From Mimachlamys varia (taxonomy: Eukaryota > Mollusca > Bivalvia > Pectinida > Pectinidae), in assembly GCA_947623455.1 (NCBI GenBank), contig OX392536.1, positions 30,261,465 through 30,325,464 of the forward strand: DNA of 64,000 nt, given 5' to 3'. The position numbers were made by a program, and so were the translations under genes. The notes beneath the pieces were generated by a model. It saw only the letters and a list, made by a program, of their open reading frames with translations. It was not told the DNA's origin and did not search any database. Below are positions 43,511 through 58,200 of this stretch, piece by piece. The stretch's first letter is position 1, and the number at the start of each line of letters is the position of its first letter.

Positions 43511-44358
43511 CATGGCATCAGTGATACTGACATACTGGCTGACAACATCAGTGATACTGACATTCTGGCTGACAACATCAGTGATACTGACATTCTGGCT
43601 GACAACATCAGTGATACTGACATACTGGCAGACAACATCAGTGATACTGACATATTGGCTGACAACATCAGTGATACTGACATACTGGCTGACAACATCA
43701 GTGATACTGACATACTGGCTGACAACATCAGTGATACTGACATTCTGGCTGACAACATCAGTGATACTGACATACTGGCAGACAACATCAGTGATACTGA
43801 CATACTGGCTGACAACATCAGTGATACTGACATACTGGCTGACAACATCAGTGATACTGACATACTGGCTGACAACATCAGTGATACTGACATACCGGCT
43901 GACAACATCAGTGATACTGACATACCGGCTGACAACATCAGTGATACTGACATACTGGCTGACAGCATCAGTGATACTGACATACTGGCTGACAACATCA
44001 GTAATACTGACATACTGGCTGACAACATCAGTGATACTGACATACTGGCTGACAACATCAGTGATACTGACATTCTGGCTGACAACATCAGTGATACTGA
44101 CATACTGGCTGACAACATCAGTGATACTGACAAACTGGCTGACAACATCAGTGATACTGACATACTGGCTGACAACATCAGTGATACTGACATACTGGCT
44201 GACAACATCAGTGATACTGACATACTGGCTGACAACATCAGTGATACTGACATACTGGCTGACAACAGCAGTGATACTGACATACTGGCTGACAACATCA
44301 GTGATCCTGACATACTGGCTGACAATATCAGTGATACTGACATACTGGCTGACAACAT
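43511..44358. repeat. 30-bp minisatellite, about 28 copies
   Basis: The unit CATCAGTGATACTGACATAC followed by TGGCTGACAA repeats at exactly 30 bp with few substitutions. Because 30 is a multiple of three, stop-free frames run the whole array on both strands, giving decapeptide repeats such as DNISDTDILA (plus) and VVSQYVSITD (minus). Substitutions between copies are mostly amino-acid-changing in every frame, there is no signal peptide or splice context, and no frame continues into recognisable protein. Confidence 0.95.
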
Positions 44359-44635
44359 CCATGACAAGAATTCCAAACTGCTGTCATATCCTAGGAGACC
44401 GATTCAACCCTCAACGTTTTGTTCTCTCATAAGAAGCCAACGGTTAAAAAATAGATACCACGACGGATAAACAGACCTTGTCAACTTCTGCAGTTTCATT
44501 GAGAAATATTCCTTATTCTTGTAATGTTTGAAGTTGGACTTTTTCGAATATGGTTATATGTATGTCTAGTTCTCGTGATCGAGAATGATACCTCAGTTCT
44601 CCCTTTTGGGACATTTTATTTACGTGGATGTGACA

Positions 44636-44815
44636 AAGATGTACACGGCAGGTGTCATCCATACAGCAGAAGACGCTTATTCTTCCGAAACACCTGGTCC
44701 TATTCTCTTATACTTTTTCAAAGACCTCCGTGTAAATATTTGTTTCTGGTTTGTCCCTAGTGTTATCGATTTTGAGTTCGATTTATGGTTTTGTTGAGTC
44801 TTTGGTACATTGTGA
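44636..44815 (+). repeat. Dispersed repeat family B copy
   Basis: It begins ATGTACACGGCAGGTGTCAT, continues AGACGCTTATTCTTCCGAAA, then CACCTGGTCCTATTCTCTTA and TTATCGATTTTGAGTTCGAT. Confidence 0.7.
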
Positions 44816-45429
44816 TTTTTTGAAGACGTTTATTTAAAATATTCCAGATCTAGCCTATATATCCTCTGAACTCCAGTACACTAACCTATATCAAAATATT
44901 ACCTCCATATTTAATTAGAATGTGAAAACATAGGCGGCTCAATCCTAAGCTGTGAGGTACCCATGTGGGTTCGAATTTACTACAATGAATTCTTAACATT
45001 TCTATTTCCCTCGCGTGTGATGTGTTGATATGCTAGAATCGATTAAATATTTAGAGGCTTAATTCAAATATCATCTGACAGAGCAACTGGTGGATGAGCT
45101 TACAACAGGGCATTCGGGAGATGCAAGTTGGTGAAGACTTTAGGACAAATAAGATGGTTTCCATCATTTCTTTGTGAGGACGAGCGTTGGTGTTGCGATT
45201 ATTCTTGCTGGTGTTTCTTATAGACTGGTTTTCTCTGTCGTTGTTCTCACTTTCATAGCTGGGTAATATGTCAGAAACTCACAAAAAAGGAATTCTAAAT
45301 ACCTTTGCCCTTATTCCACTTTTATATGTCACCAGAGATCTTTTTCCTATTCTGATCTTTTTTATCGAATTTGAGCAACATTTGTTTACTGTTAAGTATG
45401 ACCGCATTTTTCGTTACTTTACAATCTAA

Positions 45430-46520
45430 AGTTTAATAATAATTTAACAGACCTTTCCGAAGTACATCACAAAACATTGATATCTCAGACCGTCATGTAG
45501 TACACTATCAAAGCATTAACAATTTACAATCTAAGTAACACAACAGAGCATTCCGTAGTTAATCGTAGGCAATAACAATCTAATAACTCGTTTAATAGAC
45601 CGTTCTGTAGTACCAGAAAACCAATGACAATTCAATTTCTATAACAGTTCGTAGAACACCAGCAAAGCATCACCTATTAGATTAATATCAGACTGTTTCA
45701 TTGTACAAGCGAAGCATGACAATGGTACCTTTAAAGTGCGAATCATAAGCAAAATGAAACGAAATAAAATGAAACGAAGCGAAATAAAACGAAACGAATC
45801 GGTATATATAAGGATTGAAAGTCATTTTTTAAACTTTCATAGTGTTATGAAAGGTCAGCGGTTACATCCATATTGCATGAAGCCCGCTATATGCTAAATA
45901 TGGATGTAACCGCTGACCCTTCAGAAGCAAACATACCGTTCAATACTTCAATAGCAAAACATTAACAATTTGATATACAACATACCGTTCAATACATAAA
46001 AAGCAAAACATTAACATTTTGATATACAACATACCGTTCAATCCTTCAATAGCAAAACATTAACAATTTGATATACAACAAACCGTTCAAAACTTCAATA
46101 GCAATACATTAACAATTTAACATACAACATACCGTTCAATACTTCAATAACAAAACATTAACAATATAATATACAACATACCGTTCAATACTTCAATAGC
46201 AAAACATTAACAATTTAACATACAACATACCGTTCAATACTTCAATAACAAAACATTAACAATATAATATACAACATTCCGTTCAAAACTTCAATAGCAA
46301 AACATTAACAATTTAACATACAACATACCGTTCAATACTTCTTTAGCAAAACATTAACAATTTAATTGATACAACATACCTTTCAATACTTCAAAAGCAA
46401 AACATTAACAATTTAATTAATAAAACATACCGCTCACGACTTCAATAGCAAAACATTAACAATCTAATTGATATATCAGACCGTTCCGTAATTCACTAGC
46501 AAAGCTTTAAATGTTACAGA
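45430..46520. repeat. 49-bp tandem array with diverged flanks and an inserted foldback
   Basis: The core (about 45930-46470, roughly 11 units) has ACAACATACCGTTCAATACT followed by TCAATAGCAAAACATTAACA. Before and after the core, increasingly diverged units (AGACCGTTCTGTAGTACC type) extend the array. The palindrome at 45811-45925 interrupts it. Confidence 0.85.
45811..45925. mobile_element. Family C foldback, right arm truncated
   Basis: AAGGATTGAAAGTCATTTTT followed by AACTTTCATAGTGTTATGAA and GGTCAGCGGTTACATCCATA matches the left arm of the palindrome at 26141. The right arm stops after GATGTAACCGCTGACC. Confidence 0.8.
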
Positions 46521-48560
46521 TGTTTCGTAGTCCACTCTTAAATATGTACACCTCAGCAGCATTCCATGACTCTGAAAATGTTTATTAAGTTTTGCAGTGT
46601 CAATATAAAAATGTAAATATTAAAATCGATATTGACCTCGGAACGTCCGTCCTAGGCTTTTACTTTACATTTAACAGCAGTCTTTTCCCGTCATTGATGT
46701 CGGGCACCGGGAATTCCCTAACAAATGACGTTGATATCCGAACATCTGTGGTCACACACATTCGCAATACAATACTCCAATCAATTAAATTACAATACCT
46801 GTAAAAATCAATAATAATAGCCATATTAAATATACGTAACTTCAGGAAGTTTTTCTTAATTCGGAAAATTCTGAAAAAAATGCGGTTAATTACCATGCAA
46901 AAATAAGCCTAAAACGAAGTAAACCTGAGTGGTAACTAACAAGAAACTCTTGACAGAAAAATCCAAAAAAACTGAAAATAATTCAGGTGGGGCCCACTTC
47001 AACAACAAGCCGAAGTTAGAAGACAGTTCAAAATCAGTTAATCTTAACTAAATCTTTAAAAATGAAAAGTTATTAGGCTTCATTTTCACTTAAAGTTTTG
47101 CAAAATGTTACATATATTGGGCCTTTAAACCGACAGCGAACGATTCAATTGATCTATTGTCTTTGAACATGCATATTTAGCAACAAAGTACTTGTTGATA
47201 CTTACTTCTAGATATAGATAAGTTACAGAAAATCCGTGACGTCACGGTACCACTTTTAGTTAGTTAGTTACAAGTTTAACGCCGAAACACACAACAGGGT
47301 CTTATATAGGCGGAAAACTGGTGCTCCCAGTGCTCTCGGTACTCCCAGTGTTCCCGGTGTTCTCGGTGCCCCCGGTGCTCCGGGGAGAATGCTTACGTAT
47401 GGATAACATGATACCACATCCCCCAAGTCAACTTAATGGTTGTATAAACGATAGTTTAATCATTTATTTAGCAAGTTACGTTTGCCCATTAATACATGTG
47501 TAAGACATCTTTATAATTTTCAACTGTATTGTTCATATATTAATAACATGTATCGTTTGTATGATGTGGACATTGATTTTACTCCTTAAATGTATATATT
47601 GCATAAACCATGGAAATACTATTTAAATGTTCATTAATCAATTACGTTTAAATTCCTTTTTTTAATTCTTGTTGTTGAAGAGCAGATATTGGTTAAAAAT
47701 TCTGGATCATTCATTGATAATGGTAGAGTTCATACTCGAATACCAATGAACAAACGTCAATTTTAATGTGGCATTTATATTGTTTCAGATAATAGTGTAC
47801 CTATGATAAACCGAAAATCATCATAGGTGGACTATATGTTATAACGAAGTCCTGTCTTAAGTCCAACGTTATTGATATCGATGCATAGGTAAAGCCCGCT
47901 AATGGAAATTCGAGTAGGGAGCAAATGTAAACACCACTCCAAAGTGAAACGTTTCTTATCTCCAGTACAGGAGAGTACGAATGACCACCACACACTTCAC
48001 AACAACACGACCGCCACTGTAGTGTGAGACACCATCATTACACAGATAAAACTACCAAACGTCCACTTTCGTTGGTGGACTGGCGATATTTTGACCGCGT
48101 GACGTCCACCCAATATACTGCCTTACCACGTGACCAGTTACCATTTTTAAAGCAGACAACACATAAAACAGTCATTAGATCTAAGGAGAATGGACTTACA
48201 TTCAGTATAAACTGATATATATTTCTACTTATATTTCTTCGACGGTTATATATGTTTGTTTTTGTGTTGTCATCAAATTGCTTATGTTATTAGAATTGTA
48301 CAATAGATGTTTGAATTATCAAGAAATTACAATAGGATCAGCATCAAGGGCGTAACGGTTAGCTCAATGTAATCTAATATGCAAGCCATGGAATACTTCA
48401 AACGGTCTCATTTCGTCGTATCATTATACAAATCATTGATGTAAATATAAACTACGATGATATGTTTTACGTCAGTGATGTATGGAAAACAATATCAATA
48501 TTTACTCGTCAGTAAATAATAACAGAGACATAAAAGCTATGTGTGTTACATACACGTCTC
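46521..48560. other. Intergenic, nothing recognised except a short GC-rich repeat
   Basis: AT-rich unique sequence. At 47318-47386 there is a GC-rich irregular 9-bp repeat (GGTGCTCCCAGTGCTCTC type). No gene can be supported. Confidence 0.5.
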
Positions 48561-48579
48561 TGTCAGTACTGCACTGTTT

Positions 48580-49162
48580 GGTATCCAAGAACGAGATAAC
48601 AAAGTCACTCAGGTCACTCAAGTCAGGTAAATCAGCAGGCCCTGATGCCAGTGATGGTCTACCACCTGAAGCAGTGAAGGCAGACATCCAGACTCCAACT
48701 GATATGCTGCGCCCACTCCTACTTTGCAGACGACATCAGCCTTCTTTCCCACAGGCAGCAAGATGCTCAGGAGAAGCTACGTCGTGTTGCAGAAGAAGCA
48801 GCAAAGACTTGCCTTCAAATCAACATCGGGAAGACGGAGTTCATGAGGCTGAACAACAAAAAGCAATCCCCACTACAACTACACCAATATCAAGAAAGTC
48901 CATATTTTTTTTACCTGCGAAGTGTCGTCAGTAACGATGGGGAACAGACGAAGGTATCAAGTGTCAAACCAACAAAGCCCGTCTCGTCTTCAATTCTTTA
49001 AGGCAAATCTGTCGCACCGCCATAAGATCAGGATCTTCTACCTCAATGTAAAGTCTGCCCTACACTACGTCTCAGAAACCTGGCGGGTAACAAAGACCAA
49101 CACCGTCCATCTCCAGACATTCACAGATATCTCAGGAGCATCCTAAATATCACGAAGAACGC
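48580..49162 (+). pseudogene. Broken non-LTR retrotransposon reverse transcriptase (RTE-like)
   Basis: Three frames must be read in turn. First, EITKSLRSLKSGKSAGPDA with LPPEAVKAD (about 48590-48720), the N-terminal RT motif 'K-x-GK-x-xGPD-x-xPPE'. Then FADDISLLSHRQQDAQEKLR and LQINIGKTEFMRLN (about 48723-48860), the catalytic FADD box. Then KIRIFYLNVKSALHYVSETW and RVTKTNTVHLQTF (about 49025-49125), the conserved C-terminal segment, followed after another shift by LRSILNI. The sequence between the first motif and FADD is deleted. It is a dead fragment; the RTE assignment is tentative. Confidence 0.85.
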
Positions 49163-49203
49163 CCCTGTGTCAAACGTTTAAATGGCAATGATAAAGTATT
49201 GGT

Positions 49204-52200
49204 ACTCATAATACAGTACAACATACCCCAGTGTACTGATAATACAGTCTAACATACCCCTGTGTACTGATAACACAACATACCCCTGTGTACTGATAAT
49301 ACAATACAACACACCCCTATGTACAAATTACACAACACGACATACCCCTGTGTACTGATAATATAACACAACATACCCCTGTGTACTGATAATACAACAC
49401 AACATAACCGTGTGTACTGATAACACACACAGCATACCCCTGTGTACTGATAATACAACACAACATACCCCTGTGTACTGATAATACAGTACAACATACC
49501 CCTGTGTACTGATAATACAAAACAACATACCCCTGTGTACTGATAATACAGTACAACATACCCCTGTGTACTGATAGCACAACACAACATACCCCGCTGT
49601 ACTGATAATACAGTACAACATAACCCTGTGTACTGATAATACAACACAACATACCCCTGTGTACTAATAATACAGTACAACATACCCCTGTGTACTGATA
49701 AAACAACACAACATACCCCAGTGTACTGATAACACAACATACCCCTGCATACTGATAATACAACACAACACACCCCTGTGTACTGATAATACAGTCCAAC
49801 ATACCCCTGTGTACTGATAACACAACATACCCCTGTGTACTGATAATACAATACAACACACCCCTGTGTACAAATTACACAACACGACATGCCCCTGTGT
49901 ACTGATAATATAACACAACATACCCCTGTGTACTGATTATACAACACAACATAACCGTGTGTACTGATAACACACACAACATACCCCTGTGTACTGCTAA
50001 TACAACACAACATACCCCTGTGTACTGATAATACAACACAACATACCCCTGTGTACTGATAATACAGTACAACATACCCCTGTGTACTGCTTATACAACA
50101 TACCCCTGTGTACTGATAATACAACACAACATACATCTATGTACTGATAATACAACACAACATACCCCTGTGTACTGATAATACAGTACAACATACCCCT
50201 GTGTACTGATAACACAACACAACATACCCCGGTGTACTGATAATACAGTACAACATATCCCTGTGTACTGATAATATAACACAACATACCCCTGTGTACT
50301 GATAATACAGTCCAACATACCCCTGTGTACTGATATTACAGTACAACATACCCCTGTATACTGATAATACAACATACCCCTGTGTACTGATAATACAATA
50401 CAACACACCCCTGTGTACAAATTACACAACACGACATACTCCTGTGTACTGATAATATAACACAACATACCCCTGTGTACTGATAATATAACACAACATA
50501 ACCGTGTGTACTGATAACACACACAACATACCCCTGTGCACTGCTAATACAACACAACATACCCCTGTGTACTGATAATACAGTACAACATACCCCTGTG
50601 TACTGATAATACAACATACCCCTGTGTACTGATAATACAACACAACATACCCCTATGTACTGATAATACAACACAACATACCCCTGTGTACTGATAATAC
50701 AGTACAACATACCCCTGTGTACTGATAACACAACACAACATACCCCGGTGTACTGATAATACAGTACAACATATCCCTGTGTACTGATAATATAACACAA
50801 CATACCCCTGTGTACTGATAATACAGTCCAACATACCCCTGTGTACTGATATTACAGTACAACATACACCTGTGTACTGATAATACAGTACAACATACCC
50901 CTGTGTACTGATAATACAACACAACATACCCCTGTGTACTGATAACACAACACAACATACCCCTGTGTACTGATAATACAGTACAAAATATCCCTGTGTA
51001 CTGATAATACAACACAACATACAATATGTACTGATTACACAACAAAACACAACATACCCCTGTGTACTAATAATACAAAACAACATGTCCCTGTGTACTA
51101 ATAATACAAAACAACATGCCCCTGTGTACTGATAATACAAAACAACATATCACTGCGTACTGATAATACAACAAGACATACCCCTGTGTACTGATAAAAC
51201 AACATGCCATACCCCTGTGTACTGATTACACAACACAACATACCCCTGTGTACTGATAAAACAACAAGACATACCCCTGTGTACTGATAAAACAACATGC
51301 CATACCCCTGTGTACTGATTACACAACACAACATACCCCTGTGTACTGATAAAACAACATGACATACCCCTGTGTACTGATAACACAACACAACACACCC
51401 ATATGTACTAATGATATAACACAGCATACCCAGGTGTACTGATAACACAGCACAAACATACCCATGTGTACTGATAATACAACACAACATACCATTGTGT
51501 ACTGATAATATAACACAACATACCACTGTGTAATGATAATATTAAACAACACACCCCTGTGTACTGATTACACAACACAACATACCCCTGCGTACTGATA
51601 AAACAACAAGACATACCCCTGTGTACTGATAAAACAACATGCCATACCCCTGTGTACTGATAACACAACACAACACACCCATATGTACTAATGATATAAC
51701 ACAGCATACCCAGGTGTACTGATAATATAACACAACATACCCCTGTGTACTGATAATACAACACAACATAACCGTGTGTACTGATAACACACACAACATA
51801 CCCCTGTGTACTGCTAATACAACACAACATACCCCAGTGTACTGATAATACAACACAACATACCCCTGTGTACTGATAATACAGTACAACATACCCCTGT
51901 GTACTGCTAATACAACATACCCCTGTGTACTGATAATACAACACAACATACCCCTATGTACTGATAATACAACACAACATACCCCTGTGTACTGATAATA
52001 CAGTACAACATACCCCTGTGTACTGATAACACAACACAACATACCCTGGTGTACTGATAATACAGTACAACATATCCCTGTGTACTGATAATATAACACA
52101 ACATACCCCTGTGTCTTGATAATACAGTCCAACATACCCCTGTGTACTGATATTACAGTACAACATACACCTGTGTACTGATAATACAGTACAACATACC

Positions 52201-55200
52201 CCTGTGTACTGATAATACAACACAACATACCCCTGTGTACAGATAACACAACACAACATACCCCTGTGTACTGATAATACAGTACAACATACCCCTGTGT
52301 ACGATATTAAAGTACAAAATATCCCTGTGTACTGATAATACAACACAACATACAATATGTACTAATTACACAACAAAACACAACACAACATACCCCTGCG
52401 TACTGATAAAACAACAAGACATGCCCCTGTGTACTGATAATACAAAACAACATATCACTGCGTACTGATAATACAACAAGACATACCCCTGGGTACTGAT
52501 AAAACAACATGCCATACCCCTGTGTACTGATTACACAACACAACATACCCCTGTGTACTGATAAAACAACAAGACATACCCCTGTGTACTGATAAAACAA
52601 CATGCCATACCCCTGTGTACTGATTACACAACACAACATACCCCTGTATACTGATAAAACAACATGACATACCCCTGTGTACTGATAACACAACACAACA
52701 CACCCATATGTACTAATGATATAACACAGCATACCCATGTGTACTGATAACACAGCACAAACATACCCATGTGTACTGATAATACAACACAACATACCAT
52801 TGTGTACTGATAATATAACACAACATACCACTGTGTAATGATAATATTAAACAACACACCCCTGTGTACTGATTACACAACACAACATAGCCCTGCGTAC
52901 TGATAAAACAACAAGACATACCCCTGTGTACTGATAAAACAACATGCCATACCCCTGTGTACTGATAACACAACACAACACACCCATATGTACTAATGAT
53001 ATAACACAGCATACCCAGGTGAACTGATAACACAGCACAAACATACCCATGTGTACTGATAACACAACACAACACACCCCTGTGTACTGATAACACAACA
53101 CAACATACCCCTGTGTACTGATAACACAACATACCCCTGTGTACTGATAAAACAACACAACATACCCCAGTGTACTGATAACACAACATACCCCTGTGTA
53201 CTGATAAAACAACAAGACATACCCCTGTGTACTGATAATAAACAAAACAAATGAGGAATATATCACTTATACATCCTGAACATAACATACCATTGTGTAC
53301 TGACGAAGTATTGATATTACAACACAACATACCCCTGTGTACTGATAATACAACACAACACAACATACTCCTCTGTACTGACGTAGTATTGATATTACAA
53401 CACAACATACCCCTGTGTACTGATAATACAACACAACACAACATACTCCTGTGTACTGACGTAGTATTGATATTACAACACAACATACCCCTGTGTACTG
53501 ATAATACAATACAAAACAACACACCTCTGTGTACTGACGTAGTATTGATATTACAACACAACATACCCCTGTGTACTGATAATACAATACAAAACAACAC
53601 ACCCCTGTGTACTGACGTAGTATTGATAATACAACACAACATACCCCTGTGTACTGATAATACAAAACAACATACCCCTGTGTACTGATAATACAGTACA
53701 ACATACCCCTGTGTACTGATAGCACAACACAACATACCCCGCTGTACTGATAATACAGTACAGCATAACCCTGTGTACTGATAATACAACACAACATACC
53801 CCTGTGTACTAATAATACAGTACAACATACCCCTGTGTACTGATAAAACAACACAACATACCCCAGTGTACTGATAACACAACATACCCCTGTATACTGA
53901 TAATACAACACAACACACCCCTGTGTACTGATAATACAGTCCAACATACCCCTGTGTACTGATAACACAACATACCCCTGTGTACTGATAATACAATACA
54001 ACACACCCCTGTGTACAAATTACACAAAACGACATGCCCCTGTGTACTGATAATATAACACAACATACCCCTGTGTACTGATAATACAACACAACATACC
54101 CCTATGTACTGATAATACAACACAACATACCCCTGTGTACTGATAATACAGTACAACATACCCCTGTGTACTGCTTATACAACATACCCCTGTGTACTGA
54201 TAATACAACACAACATACCCCTATGTACTGATAATACAACACAACATACCCCTGTGTACTGATAATACAGTACAACATACCCCTGTGTACTGCTTATACA
54301 ACATACCCCTGTGTACTGATAATACAACACAACATACCCCTATGTACTGATAATACAACACAACATACCCCTGTGTACTGATAATACAGTACAACATACC
54401 CCTGTGTACTGATAACACAACACAACATACCCCGGTGTACTGATAATACTGTACAACATATCCCTTTGTACTGATAATACAACACAACATACCACTGTGT
54501 ACTGATAATACAGTACAACATACCCCTGTATACTGATAATACAACACAACACACCCCTGTGTACTGATAATACAGTCCAACATACCCCTGTGTACTGATA
54601 ACACAACATACCCCTGTGTACTGATAATACAATACAACACACCCCTGTGTACAAATTACACAACACGACACACTCCTGTGTACTGATAATATAACACAAC
54701 ATACCCATGTGTACTGATAATATAACACAACATAACCGTGTGTACTGATAACACACACAACATACCCCTGTGTACTGCTAATACAACACAACATACCCCA
54801 GTGTACTGATAATACAACACAACATACCCCTGTGTACTGATAATACAGTACAACATACCCCTGTGTACTGCTAATACAACATACCCCTGTGTACTGATAA
54901 TACAACACAACATACCCCTATGTACTGATAATACAACACAACATACTCCTGTGTACTGATAATACAGTACAACATACCCCTGTGTACTGATAACACAACA
55001 CAACATACCCCGGTGTACTGATAATACAGTACAACATATCCCTGTGTACTGATAATATAACACAACATACCCCTGTGTACTGATAATACAGTCCAACATA
55101 CCCCTGTGTACTGATATTACAGTACAACATACACCTGTGTACTGATAATACAGTATAACATACCCCTGTGTACTGATAATACAACACAACATACCCCTGT

Positions 55201-58200
55201 GTACTGATAACACAACACAACATACCCCTGTGTACTGATAATACAGTACAACATACCCCTGTGTACTGATATTAAAGTACAAAATATCCCTGTGTACTGA
55301 TAATACAACACAACATACAATATGTACTGATTACACAACAAAACACAACATACCCCTGTGTACTAATAATACAAAACAACATGCCCCTGTGTACTAATAA
55401 TACAAAACAACATGCCCCTGTGTACTGATAATACAAAACAACATATCACTGCGTACTGATAATACAACAAGACATACCCCTGTGTACTGATAAAACAACA
55501 TGCCATACCCCTGTGTACTGATTACACAACACAACATACTCCTGTGTACTGATAAAACAACAAGACATACCCCTGTGTACTGATAAAACAACATGCCATA
55601 CCCCTGTGTACTGATTACACAACACAACATACCCCTGTGTACTGATAAAACAACATGACATACCCCTGTGTACTGATAACACAGCACAGCACACCCATAT
55701 GTACTAATGATATAACACAGCATACCCAGGTGTACTGATAACACAGCACAAACATACCCATGTGTACTGATAATACAACACAACATACCATTGTGTACTG
55801 ATAATATAACACAACATACCACTGTGTAATGATAATATTAAACAACACACCCCTGTGTACTGATTACACAACACAACATACCCCTGCGTACTGATAAAAC
55901 AACAAGACATACCCCTGTGTACTGATAAAACAACATGCCATACCCCTGTGTACTGATAACACAACACAACACACCCATATGTACTAATGATATAACACAG
56001 CATACCCAGGTGTACTGATAATATAACACAACATACCCCTGTGTACTGATAATACAACACAACATAACCGTGTGTACTGATAACACACACAACATACCCC
56101 TGTGTACTGCTAATACAACACAACATACCCCAGTGTACTGATAATACAACACAACATACCCCTGTGTACTGCTAATACAACATACCCCTGTGTACTGATA
56201 ATACAACACAACATACCCCTATGTACTGATAATACAACACAACATACCCCTGTGTACTGATAATACAGTACAACATACCCCTGTGTACTGATAACACAAC
56301 ACAACATACCCCGGTGTACTGATAATACAGTACAACATATCCCTGTGTACTGATAATATAACACAACATACCCCTGTGTACTGATAATACAGTCCAACAT
56401 ACCCCTGTGTACTGATATTACAGTACAACATACACCTGTGTACTGATAATACAGTACAACATACCCCTGTGTACTGATAATACAACACAACATACCCCTG
56501 TGTACTGATAACACAACACAACATACCCCTGTGTACTGATAATACAGTACAACATACCCCTGTGTACGATATTAAAGTACAAAATATCCCTGTGTACTGA
56601 TAATACAACACAACATACAATATGTACTAATTACACAACAAAACACAACATACCCCTGTGTACTAAAAATACAAAACAACATGCCCCTGTGTACTGATAA
56701 TACAAAACAACATATCACTGCGTACTGATAATACAACAAGACATACCCCTGTGTACTGATAAAACAACATGCCATACCCCTGTGTACTGATTACACAACA
56801 CAACATACCCCTGTGTACTGATAAAACAACAAGACATACCCCTGTGTACTGATAAAACAACATGCCATACCCCTGTGTACTGATTACACAACACAACATA
56901 CCCCTGTGTACTGATAAAACAACATGACATACCCCTGTGTACTGATAACACAACACAACACACCCATATGTACTAATGATATAACACAGCATACCCGGGT
57001 GTACTGATAACACAGCACAAACATACCCATGTGTACTGATAACACAACACAACACACCCCTGTGTACTGATAACACAACACAACATACCCCTGTGTACTG
57101 ATAACACAACATACCCCTGTGTACTGATAAAACAACACAACATACCCCAGTGTACTGATAACACAACATACCCCTGCGTACTGATAAAACAACAAGACAT
57201 GCCCCTGTGTACTGATAATACAAAACAACATATCACTGCGTACTGATAATACAACAAGACATACCCCTGGGTACTGATAAAACAACATGCCATACCCCTG
57301 TGTACTGATTACACAACACAACATACCCCTGTGTACTGATAAAACAACAAGACATACCCCTGTGTACTGATAAAACAACATGCCATACCCCTGTGTACAT
57401 ATTACACAACACAACATACCCCTGTGTACTGATAAAACAACATGACATACCCCTGTGTACTGATAACACAACACAACACACCCATATGTACTAATGATAT
57501 AACACAGCATACCCAGGTGTACTGATAACACAGCACAAACATACCCATGTGTACTGATAATACAACACAACATACCATTGTGTACTGATAATATAACACA
57601 ACATACCACTGTGTAATGATAATATTAAACAACACACCCCTGTGTACTGATTACACAACACAACATACCCCTGCGTACTGATAAAACAACAAGACATACC
57701 CCTGTGTACTGATAAAACAACATGCCATACCCCTGTGTACTGATAACACAACACAACACACCCATATGTACTAATGATATAACACAGCATACCCAGGTGA
57801 ACTGATAACACAGCACAAACATACCCATGTGTACTGATAACACAACACAACACACCCCTGTGTACTGATAACACAACACAACATACCCCTGTGTACTGAT
57901 AACACAACATACCCCTGTGTACTGATAAAACAACACAACATACCCCAGTGTACTGATAACACAACATACCCCTGTGTACTGATAAAACAACAAGACATAC
58001 CCCTGTGTACTGATAATAAACAAAACAAATGAGGAATATATCACTTATACATCCTGAACATAACATACCATTGTGTACTGACGAAGTATTGATATTACAA
58101 CACAACATACCCCTGTGTACTGATAATACAACACAACACAACATACTCCTCTGTACTGACGTAGTATTGATATTACAACACAACATACCCCTGTGTACTG

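Noticed and set aside
43358..44470. Open frames of 270-340 codons on both strands
   Set aside because: All derive from the 30-bp array. Opposite-strand frames are equally open and substitutions between copies are mostly non-synonymous in each.
44925..45000. tRNA-like segment with a GGTTCGAATTT B-box
   Set aside because: No cloverleaf can be drawn and the A-box is weak; at most a decayed tRNA-derived SINE.
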